Of a stretch of 10,331 nucleotides of DNA, positions 1-5,659 are shown one piece after another. Position 1 is the first letter of the stretch; the number at the start of each line of letters is the position of its first letter. The position numbers were made by a program, and so were the translations under genes. The DNA is from Actinomycetota bacterium. Its GTDB lineage: Bacteria; Actinomycetota; Acidimicrobiia; Acidimicrobiales; Ilumatobacteraceae. The stretch covers positions 1 through 10,331 of the forward strand of contig WLTJ01000035.1 of assembly GCA_009705435.1 (NCBI GenBank), in the 5' to 3' direction. The notes beneath the pieces are model-generated. The model had not been told where the DNA came from, ran no database searches, and worked only from the letters and a program-made list of their open reading frames with translations.

Positions 1-23
1 AATCAGCAACCGAAGTCTAAAAA

Positions 24-1988
24 TTATTTGCGGTTACGCGCTGCAATCTCGGCGATATCGCGCATGATCTGACTGAGTTTGAAGTCCTTAGGTGTGTACA
101 CCGCGGTGACGCCGGAGGCCAAAAGAATCGGACGATCCTCCTCGGGGATAATGCCGCCGACAACAACTGGAATCTCCACACCTTCTTTTTTCAATTCAGC
201 CATCACCGCTGGTACTAATGCCATATGTGATCCCGACAAGATTGAGAGACCAATGACATCTGGATCTTCGTCGCGAGCACTGGCGGCAATCTGCTCAGGT
301 GTCAAACGGATGCCTGAATACACCACTTCCATCCCTGCATCGCGTGCCGCAACTGCAATCTGCTCGGCGCCGTTGGAGTGACCGTCGAGACCTGGTTTGG
401 CGACCAGCAACTTTGGTGGACCACCCGGGATGGTGCGCACGTATGCCGCAACTTGGGCTAATTCGCCGGGTCGTTTACCAACTGCAGCCGAGACCCCAGT
501 GGGAGCGCGAAATTCGCCGAAGACTTTGCGCAACACACTGGACCATTCGCCAGTCGTTCCACCAGCACGAGCAAGAGCGATTGAAGGCTCCATGATGTTG
601 GTATTTGATTCGGCCGCCTCACGCAAATCATGTAGGGCGGCCTGGACGGCTTTGTCATCGCGAGTTGCTCGCCAGGCTGTGACATCAGCAATCATCTCGC
701 GCTCAACATCGGGGTCAACCTTAACGATTTTTCCTTCACCACCGAGAGGGGATTCTTCAAACTCGGTGTAACTGTTGACGCCGACAACTACTTGATCGCC
801 GCTTTCAATTCGTCGCGTGCGCTCGGCCATTGATTTCACGAGACGACCCTTGAGGGTGTCAACTGACTCGAACGCTCCACCCAAAGCAAGAATCTCTTCG
901 TATTCGCTCCAAGCCGCATCACGAAGTTCAGCGGTTTTACTCTCAATAACTTTTGAGCCATCAAAAATGTCAGGGTATTCGAGTAAATCAGTTTCAAAGG
1001 CGAGGACCTGTTGCATCCGCAGACTCCATTGTTGATCCCACGGACGCGGTAGACCAAGCGCTTCATTCCATGCTGGTAACTGAATTGATCGAGCACGAGC
1101 GTTTTTGGACAGTGACACGGCCAGCATTTCGAGCACAATACGTTGCACATTGTTTTCTGGTTGGGCTTCGGTGAGACCGAGAGAGTTCACTTGCACGCCG
1201 TAGCGAAACCGGCGAGCTTTTTCATCAGTCACGCCGTAACGCTCAAGACCGATGCGGTCCCACAATTCAGTGAAGGCACGCATTTTGCATATCTCTTCAA
1301 TGAAACGAATGCCCGCGTTGACAAAGAAAGACATGCTGCCAAACACTTGACTGAATTGTTCGGGTGGAACCTGACCAGAATCCTTGACGGCATCAAGAAT
1401 ACCGACGGCGTTGGCAAGTGAAAAAGCGATTTCTTGCACTGGCGTCGCGCCTGCTTCTTGCAAGTGATACGAGCAGACATTCATCGGGTTCCACTTGGGT
1501 GCATTGTTGGCGCACCAAGCAACCATGTCAACGATCAAGCGACGCGAAGGGATGGGCGGAAAAATGTAGGTTCCGCGCGAAAGGTATTCCTTGATGATGT
1601 CATTTTGCGTTGTGCCGCGTAACGCATCAGCGGGCACATCCTGTTCTTGTGCATTGGCAACATACAAGGCCAACATCCATGCTGCTGGAGCATTGATAGT
1701 CATTGATGTATTCATTTGCCCCGGGGGAATGCCGTCAAGCAAAGTGCGCATATGCCCGAGGTGAGCGACAGGTACGCCAACCTTGCCCACTTCACCAGCG
1801 GCCATCGCCGAGTCGGGGTCGTAACCAGTTTGTGTGGGAAGGTCGAAGGCGATGGACAGACCCGTCTGACCCTTAGCTAAGTTGGTGCGGTAGAGGTCAT
1901 TAGAAGCGCGAGCGGTGGAGTGCCCTGAATAGGTGCGCATCAACCATGGGTCATCGCGTCGAACTGCTTTGTCGCCTGAGTCAGCCAT
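24..1988 (-). CDS. ecm: Ethylmalonyl-CoA mutase (coenzyme B12-dependent)
   Basis: Predicted to convert (2R)-ethylmalonyl-CoA to (2S)-methylsuccinyl-CoA by adenosylcobalamin radical chemistry in the cytoplasmic ethylmalonyl-CoA pathway of acetyl-CoA assimilation. The 654 residues match the usual length of the single-chain family. The N-terminal barrel domain has FDLPTQTGYD (48-57), the QND..KEYLSRGTYIFPP stretch (128-145) and SYHLQEAGAT (173-182), where His175 aligns with the active-site histidine of methylmalonyl-CoA mutase. Segments QLPAWNEALGLPRPWDQQW (303-321) and FETDLLEY (331-338) are typical of ethylmalonyl-CoA mutase (MeaA in streptomycetes) rather than methylmalonyl-CoA mutase. The C-terminal B12 domain has D535xH537xxG540, with His537 as the lower cobalt ligand, then SILSGSH (582-588) and GGIIPEED (611-618). 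The ATG overlaps the aat stop by 8 nt (ATGGCTGA) with only a weak GAGA upstream, so translation is probably coupled. Methylmalonyl-CoA mutase is the less likely alternative. Confidence 0.93.
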   Translation of the reverse strand: MADSGDKAVRRDDPWLMRTYSGHSTARASNDLYRTNLAKGQTGLSIAFDLPTQTGYDPDSAMAAGEVGKVGVPVAHLGHMRTLLDGIPPGQMNTSMTINAPAAWMLALYVANAQEQDVPADALRGTTQNDIIKEYLSRGTYIFPPIPSRRLIVDMVAWCANNAPKWNPMNVCSYHLQEAGATPVQEIAFSLANAVGILDAVKDSGQVPPEQFSQVFGSMSFFVNAGIRFIEEICKMRAFTELWDRIGLERYGVTDEKARRFRYGVQVNSLGLTEAQPENNVQRIVLEMLAVSLSKNARARSIQLPAWNEALGLPRPWDQQWSLRMQQVLAFETDLLEYPDIFDGSKVIESKTAELRDAAWSEYEEILALGGAFESVDTLKGRLVKSMAERTRRIESGDQVVVGVNSYTEFEESPLGGEGKIVKVDPDVEREMIADVTAWRATRDDKAVQAALHDLREAAESNTNIMEPSIALARAGGTTGEWSSVLRKVFGEFRAPTGVSAAVGKRPGELAQVAAYVRTIPGGPPKLLVAKPGLDGHSNGAEQIAVAARDAGMEVVYSGIRLTPEQIAASARDEDPDVIGLSILSGSHMALVPAVMAELKKEGVEIPVVVGGIIPEEDRPILLASGVTAVYTPKDFKLSQIMRDIAEIAARNRK

Positions 1989-2691
1989 GTGTCTCAGTCT
2001 GTCGCAAGATTGGGCTTTTCTGCGCCTCTTTCAGCAATCTCAAGTAGCTATCTCGGGTGATATCCACAGCACCCAGAGATTTCAAGTGTTCAGTCGTCCA
2101 CTGCACATCAAACAAAACCACGCCGGCAGCGTCAAGTAGTGCGACCAGGGCGACCAGGGCGGTCTTGGAGGCATCAGTGTGGGTATGGAACATACTTTCT
2201 CCGGCAAAAAGTCGTCCGATCCGTACACCGTAAATACCGCCGACAAGTTGTTCATCCAAAAATACTTCAACGCTGTTGGCCCATCCTGAGCGGTGTAGCA
2301 ACGTGTAGGCGTCAATGAATTCATTGTTAATCCAGCCGTGTGGCCGAGCAGAACTTCCGCAGGCTTGCATCACGTCGGTAAAACAAGTATCAACGCGCAC
2401 CGAAAATTGAGTCAGATTTTTTTGTAATGACCGCGAAATGTGTACAGCATCAAGGGGGATGATTCCACGAGTGACGGGGCTCCACCAACCCAATTGTTTT
2501 CGATCCATGGGCATCGGAAACAAGCCATGTCGATATGCCTGAATCAAAGTACCCGGCTCAAGATTGGCACCGATGGCGATGAGATCATCATCTTGCATTG
2601 GTACCGAATCAAAGTTCCATTCGGTTTCGGGATCTTCGCTTTGTGGGCGATTGAAGGCGTTGATGTTCTCGGGGGTCAGCACCCAAGGCAT
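1981..2691 (-). CDS. aat: Leucyl/phenylalanyl-tRNA--protein transferase
   Basis: Transfers Leu or Phe from aminoacyl-tRNA to the N-terminus of proteins starting with Lys or Arg, making them substrates of the ClpS/ClpAP N-degron pathway. The product is a 236-residue soluble protein, the normal family length. Family landmarks (numbered from the ATG at 2691) are DDDLIAIGANL (34-44), AYRHGLFPMP (53-62), GWWSP (68-72), HISRSLQKN (84-92), NSVEVF (139-144), GGIYG (151-155), GESMF (164-168), and FDVQ (194-197), whose Asp195 and Gln197 align with the catalytic pair of the E. coli enzyme; SLGA follows. An in-frame GTG at 2709 would add six residues, but the ATG has GGAG five bases upstream while the GTG has no clear ribosome site, so the ATG is chosen. 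The gene lies between hbd (gap of 19 nt from the ATG) and ecm (8-nt overlap), so it is part of their operon. No link to their metabolism is known. Confidence 0.93.
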   Translation of the reverse strand: MPWVLTPENINAFNRPQSEDPETEWNFDSVPMQDDDLIAIGANLEPGTLIQAYRHGLFPMPMDRKQLGWWSPVTRGIIPLDAVHISRSLQKNLTQFSVRVDTCFTDVMQACGSSARPHGWINNEFIDAYTLLHRSGWANSVEVFLDEQLVGGIYGVRIGRLFAGESMFHTHTDASKTALVALVALLDAAGVVLFDVQWTTEHLKSLGAVDITRDSYLRLLKEAQKSPILRQTETHG

Positions 2692-2710
2692 CACATCTCC
2701 GGCTCGCACC

Positions 2711-3559
2711 TCAGTAACTGTAGAAGCCAGCTTTGGTCTTGCGACCTAATTTTCCAGCGGCAACCATACGGCGCAGCGTGGGCATAGCGGCATAGTTCGG
2801 GTCACGGAACTCGTTGTACAGCGCATCCAAGATGGCGAGCGAAGTATCAAGACCAACCAGATCGAGTAGTGCGAAAGGTCCCATCGGGAAATTACAGCCA
2901 CCCTTCATCGCGGTGTCAATGTCGGCCATATTTGCGGTGCCCTGTTCGAGCATGCGGATGGCGTTGTTGAGATAAGGGAATAACAGGGCATTGACGATGA
3001 AGCCAGCGCGGTCTAATACTTGCACTGGTTGCTTGGTGCAAGTCTCAGCAAAGGCAGTGGCAATTTCAATAGTCGCGTCACTCGCTGACAATGGGCGCAC
3101 GATTTCAACAAGGGGCATCGCAGTAGCCGGATTGAAGAAGTGGATACCGCACACCAACTCAGGGCGGGAGGTACACATCGCTAATTCAATAACAGGCAAG
3201 GTTGAAGTATTGGTAGCGAGGATTGCTGTTGGCTTAACGATCGCATCAAGTTCGGCGAACAAGGATTTCTTGGTCTCGAGATCTTCAACGACGCTCTCAA
3301 TGACGAGGTCGCAGTCAGCCAAAGCACTGAGTTCACTCACTGCAGTAATACGACCAAGAATTGCGCCTTTTTCTTCTTCGGTCAATCGACCCTTCTCAAC
3401 TTGCTTGGATAGACCTTTGCCCACAGAGGCAACCATTGCCTCTGCCGTTGCCTGACTACGTGAACGAACGATCACATTCATGCCACCGCGAGCGATGACC
3501 TCAGCGAGTCCTGATCCCATGATGCCTGAGCCGACGACTCCAACGGTCTTGATTGTCAT
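2711..3559 (-). CDS. hbd: 3-hydroxybutyryl-CoA dehydrogenase
   Basis: Catalyses interconversion of acetoacetyl-CoA and 3-hydroxybutyryl-CoA in the cytoplasm. The 282-residue length is typical of the stand-alone family. The N-terminal Rossmann fold has VVGSGIMGSG with G10-x-G12-x-x-G15, then DLVIESVVED (84-93) and ATNTSTLPV (115-123). GIHFFNP (138-144) contains the catalytic His140, paired with Glu152 in VEIVRP, and RAGFIVNALL (184-193) holds the conserved Asn190. The C-terminal domain has GGCNFPMGPFALLDLVGLD (220-238) and ends in AGFYSY. The start at 3559 is chosen because AAGGAG lies seven bases upstream; a longer reading to 3616 would run through the palindrome, and the ATG at 3565 is only one base from AAGGAG. 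The residues after beta strand 2 read VIVRSRSQ instead of ending in an acidic residue, which suggests NADP(H) use (inference). First gene of the hbd-aat-ecm operon. Whether it runs toward reduction (ethylmalonyl-CoA pathway, PHB) or oxidation (butyrate breakdown) is not settled here. Confidence 0.93.
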   Translation of the reverse strand: MTIKTVGVVGSGIMGSGLAEVIARGGMNVIVRSRSQATAEAMVASVGKGLSKQVEKGRLTEEEKGAILGRITAVSELSALADCDLVIESVVEDLETKKSLFAELDAIVKPTAILATNTSTLPVIELAMCTSRPELVCGIHFFNPATAMPLVEIVRPLSASDATIEIATAFAETCTKQPVQVLDRAGFIVNALLFPYLNNAIRMLEQGTANMADIDTAMKGGCNFPMGPFALLDLVGLDTSLAILDALYNEFRDPNYAAMPTLRRMVAAGKLGRKTKAGFYSY

Positions 3560-3603
3560 ATGCATTCTCCTTGAAAGGGGCCGCGCCCGATGTCCTGTGA
3601 CGA

Positions 3604-3629
3604 GACTAGTTACCAATTAGTAACTAGTC
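3604..3629. promoter_or_regulatory. Perfect palindrome, candidate TetR-type operator
   Basis: Arms GACTAGTTAC and GTAACTAGTC are perfect reverse complements of 10 bp separated by CAATTA. The site lies between the divergent starts of hbd (3559, minus) and the phosphatase gene (about 3648-3669, plus). The core GTTAC-N6-GTAAC has the size and symmetry of a TetR-family operator. There is no T-tract, so a terminator is unlikely. On the minus strand a weak -35-like TTGGAC overlaps the right arm, so a bound repressor would occlude transcription toward hbd. The regulator is not in the window. Confidence 0.6.
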
Positions 3630-3662
3630 CAAAGCCTGCTGTTTACCTTGGGGAAGTACTCT

Positions 3663-4460
3663 TTGGAGGTGCCGATTACTTCGAGTGACCTTACTGACCT
3701 CGTGGAGCATCCCGACCGCCTGATCAATCTTTCAGCGGTGCATAATTTTCGAGATCTTGGTGGCTACCCAACTGCTGATGGCCGCCAGACCGTTTGGCGC
3801 AAAGTTTTCCGTGCCGATGGTTTGTATCGGCTGACCAATGAAGATGTTGCCGCACTGCGCCCACTAGCGCTGCAGACGGTGATTGATCTACGTACACCCG
3901 ATGAATTGAGTGAGAGTGGCACTTTCCCCCTTGATCAACACCCAGTTGATTTTCATCACCTATCAATCATTGACCACACATGGGACCTTGATGAGGCGCA
4001 CCAATTTTCTGGTGACCAGTCAGCCTTTTTGCAATCCAAATATCATTTGATGTTGCAACAAGGTGGTCAGCGTGTCGGCCAAGCGTTACGGATTTTGAGC
4101 GCACAAGAGAACTCGCCCGTCGTTTTCCATTGCGCCGCCGGCAAAGACCGCACTGGCTTAGTCGCCGCCCTTTTGTTATCGGGGTTGGGCGTTGATGATG
4201 AAATCGTGAAGGCCGACTACGGGTTGAGTGAGATTGCTGGCCAACGTACGCGTGAGTGGGCGACTCGTGTGGAACCTGGATTCGCGGAACGTTTTGCCGC
4301 GATGCCGGCGGTTTTTTTAGCGGCTCATCCCAACTCGATAGGCGGACTCTTGTCCGATTTACGCGAAACTCATGGAACAATTCGTGATTACTGCTCGACT
4401 ATTGGCGTGGAGAATTCGCATTGGCAATCTTTGGAAGACCTTTTACTGGAAACGCCCTAG
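3663..4460 (+). CDS. Tyrosine/serine protein phosphatase family protein
   Basis: Resembles the Y_phosphatase3 group (IphP, mycobacterial PtpB), cysteine-dependent phosphatases acting on phosphotyrosine/phosphoserine or phosphoinositides. From the TTG at 3663 the product is 265 residues. Visible motifs are the N-terminal NFRDLGGY (28-35), followed by VWRKVFRADGL, VIDLRTPDE (73-81), and the P-loop HCAAGKDRTG (156-165) with nucleophile Cys157 and phosphate-binding Arg163 of CX5R. There is no signal peptide or membrane segment, so the protein is probably cytoplasmic. The start is uncertain: TTG at 3648, TTG at 3663 and GTG at 3669 are in frame. The TTG at 3663 is chosen because GGGGAAG lies a suitable distance upstream; no choice affects the core domain. 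The gene is divergent from hbd across the palindrome and 38 nt before the S51-like gene, probably co-transcribed with it. Substrate unknown. Confidence 0.85.
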   Translation: MEVPITSSDLTDLVEHPDRLINLSAVHNFRDLGGYPTADGRQTVWRKVFRADGLYRLTNEDVAALRPLALQTVIDLRTPDELSESGTFPLDQHPVDFHHLSIIDHTWDLDEAHQFSGDQSAFLQSKYHLMLQQGGQRVGQALRILSAQENSPVVFHCAAGKDRTGLVAALLLSGLGVDDEIVKADYGLSEIAGQRTREWATRVEPGFAERFAAMPAVFLAAHPNSIGGLLSDLRETHGTIRDYCSTIGVENSHWQSLEDLLLETP

Positions 4461-4498
4461 AGCAGTCAGAGGGGTGCTTCGAGGCGTACGCTCAAAGC

Positions 4499-5125
4499 AT
4501 GACTGGAATTATCGCTCTGCAGGGTGGAGGCGCGTTTAGCCTTCATGATCAACTTGATGCTCGTCTTCTTGAAGAGGTGCGCGCAAAACGTGTAGTCGTG
4601 CTACCAACAGCAGATGCTTTTGAGAAGCCAGAGATTCTCGTATCAGCGGCTAAGTCATGGGCACAGCGACTGGGTATTGAGGTTGAGGTATTGATGGTGA
4701 TGCGTCGGACCGATGCCATGGAACAGAGCGCGGCCGATGTCGTTCGCAAAGCACAGGCGGTTTGGTTCGTGGGCGATAATCCGATTCATCTACGAAGTGT
4801 CATGAAGGGCACGCCCGTCTGGTCGGCGGTTGAATCTGTTTTTCAAGCGGGGGGACTGGTCGTCGGTGCTGGTGCTCCGGCTTCAGCATTATGTGATCCG
4901 ATGATTGACCCACGTGGCGGTGCACTTGCGCTCGGTCTCGGATTGCTGAGTGGGATCGCTGTTGTCGCTCAAGCAGAGTTGGTCAGCCCTGACCGCCATA
5001 CACGTACGAAGAAATTGGCGAACGTACCGTTGGTGTTTCTGCCTTCATCGTCGGCATTGATTCGACGTGGACATGAATGGGAAGAAGTTGGGTCTAACGA
5101 AAAAGTCGGTCAACTACCGACCTGA
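4499..5125 (+). CDS. Peptidase S51 / class I amidotransferase-like protein, probable catalytic-site loss
   Basis: A 208-residue protein of the peptidase S51 (dipeptidase E/cyanophycinase) fold. Features are the opening IIALQGGGAFS (4-14), VVVLPTADAFEKPE (32-45), HLRSVMKG (97-104) and CDPMIDPRGGALALGLGL (132-149), all typical of actinobacterial S51-like proteins. In active family members the stretch before DPM reads GTSAG or GSSAG, with Ser as nucleophile. Here it reads GAGAP (123-127), so Gly125 occupies the Ser position. The usual SGG before the HLR motif is also altered, to VGD (91-93). The reading frame is continuous, so this is substitution and not a frameshift. The ATG at 4499 is chosen because the family begins with this strand; an upstream TTG at 4421 would overlap the phosphatase gene. 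The ribosome site is weak (GAGG, about 14 nt upstream). Probably co-transcribed with the phosphatase gene. Function unknown; it may be a non-catalytic relative. Confidence 0.8.
   Translation: MTGIIALQGGGAFSLHDQLDARLLEEVRAKRVVVLPTADAFEKPEILVSAAKSWAQRLGIEVEVLMVMRRTDAMEQSAADVVRKAQAVWFVGDNPIHLRSVMKGTPVWSAVESVFQAGGLVVGAGAPASALCDPMIDPRGGALALGLGLLSGIAVVAQAELVSPDRHTRTKKLANVPLVFLPSSSALIRRGHEWEEVGSNEKVGQLPT
5100..5121 (-). terminator. Intrinsic terminator of the pst operon
   Basis: Read on the minus strand, GTCGGT and ACCGAC form a 6-bp stem around the loop AGTTG. The stem can be extended by one G-U and one A-U pair into the run of five T residues that follows. It starts a few bases after the stop of the lipoprotein gene, where an operon terminator is expected. 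It lies inside the last codons of the convergent S51-like gene. In the plus direction there is no T-tract after the stem. Confidence 0.7.
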
Positions 5126-5659
5126 TCAGCCTTCTGAAGGTTCAGAAGTGAAGTTGGGGTCAAAAACCCAAGCACCCGGAAAGTGGCGATCTCCGATTGG
5201 TCTCAAGTCAGCAAGGAACATCGCTGGTTCAGAGTCCGTCGGAATCTTGACGGAGAAGGTTCCTGTATAGACCTCTTTGGATTGAAGTGTGCGGGCACCG
5301 AATTGTTCAGTACCTGGAGCGGTGTCTGAAATGTATGACTTGCCATCAAGGGTGTAGACCCGAAACATTTCTGGTGTGATTGAAATCGGTTCAAGTGCAC
5401 CACTAGTGATCGACACTTTGAATGAAAATGTTCCATCTTCGGCGGTAATGGGCGTATCAATCTGAATTGAGGCATTGCCGAGGGCAACGAGGTCGTTTGG
5501 TTTGTAGGGCATCGTATTGATATCCATGGGCAACGGTGGGTCCGGATCACCCACTTGTGGTGCGGCAGTCGTCGCTGTTGCTTCGCCGCCGTCGCCGCCA
5601 CAGGCAACTGCAAAAAATGGCGTCAAAATTAATAACGCAACAAGTGTTAGGCGCTTCAT
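5126..5659 (-). CDS. Putative lipoprotein of the pst operon, DUF4352-like beta domain
   Basis: A 177-residue exported protein. Residues 1-19 form a short signal peptide (MKR plus a hydrophobic core) ending in FAVAC, with Cys20 as the probable lipidation site, although Ala at -3 is a less common lipobox residue. A Gly/Thr/Pro-rich spacer (21-48) follows. The rest (about 55-168) looks like an immunoglobulin-like beta domain resembling DUF4352/telokin-like proteins: FSFKVSITSG, EPISITPEMFRVYTLDGKSY, then a Gly-Thr strand GTFSVKIP. This domain call is a pattern impression. The ATG overlaps the pstS stop as ATGA and has no good ribosome site of its own, so translation is probably coupled to pstS. 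The gene is the last of the pst operon, which suggests a membrane-attached extracytoplasmic role near the phosphate transporter. The specific function is not recognised. Confidence 0.8.
   Translation of the reverse strand: MKRLTLVALLILTPFFAVACGGDGGEATATTAAPQVGDPDPPLPMDINTMPYKPNDLVALGNASIQIDTPITAEDGTFSFKVSITSGALEPISITPEMFRVYTLDGKSYISDTAPGTEQFGARTLQSKEVYTGTFSVKIPTDSEPAMFLADLRPIGDRHFPGAWVFDPNFTSEPSEG

Noticed and set aside
1..23. Possible gene or terminator downstream of ecm
   Set aside because: Only 23 bases are visible, with no stem and no start codon that can be supported.
24..1988. Methylmalonyl-CoA mutase identity
   Set aside because: The barrel and B12 motifs are shared, but the QLPAWNEALGLPRPWDQQW and SYHLQEAG regions fit ethylmalonyl-CoA mutase better.
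2141..2158. Tandem 9-nt repeat in aat
   Set aside because: Two copies only, encoding Ala-Leu-Val repeats in a helix; too small to be meaningful.
3560..3616. Longer hbd N-terminus starting at 3616
   Set aside because: It would begin inside the palindrome; the conserved Rossmann fold starts at the ATG at 3559, which has AAGGAG seven bases upstream.
4421..4498. N-terminal extension of the S51-like gene from a TTG at 4421
   Set aside because: It overlaps the phosphatase gene, encodes no family-like sequence, and the conserved fold begins right after the ATG at 4499.
4862..4885. Frameshift as explanation for the lost serine in the S51-like gene
   Set aside because: Flanking conserved blocks are in the same frame with normal spacing, so substitution is the simpler reading.
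5131..5148. Hairpin CTTCTGAA-GG-TTCAGAAG as plus-strand terminator for the S51-like gene
   Set aside because: The stem is perfect but the loop is only 2 nt, and no T-run follows in the plus direction.
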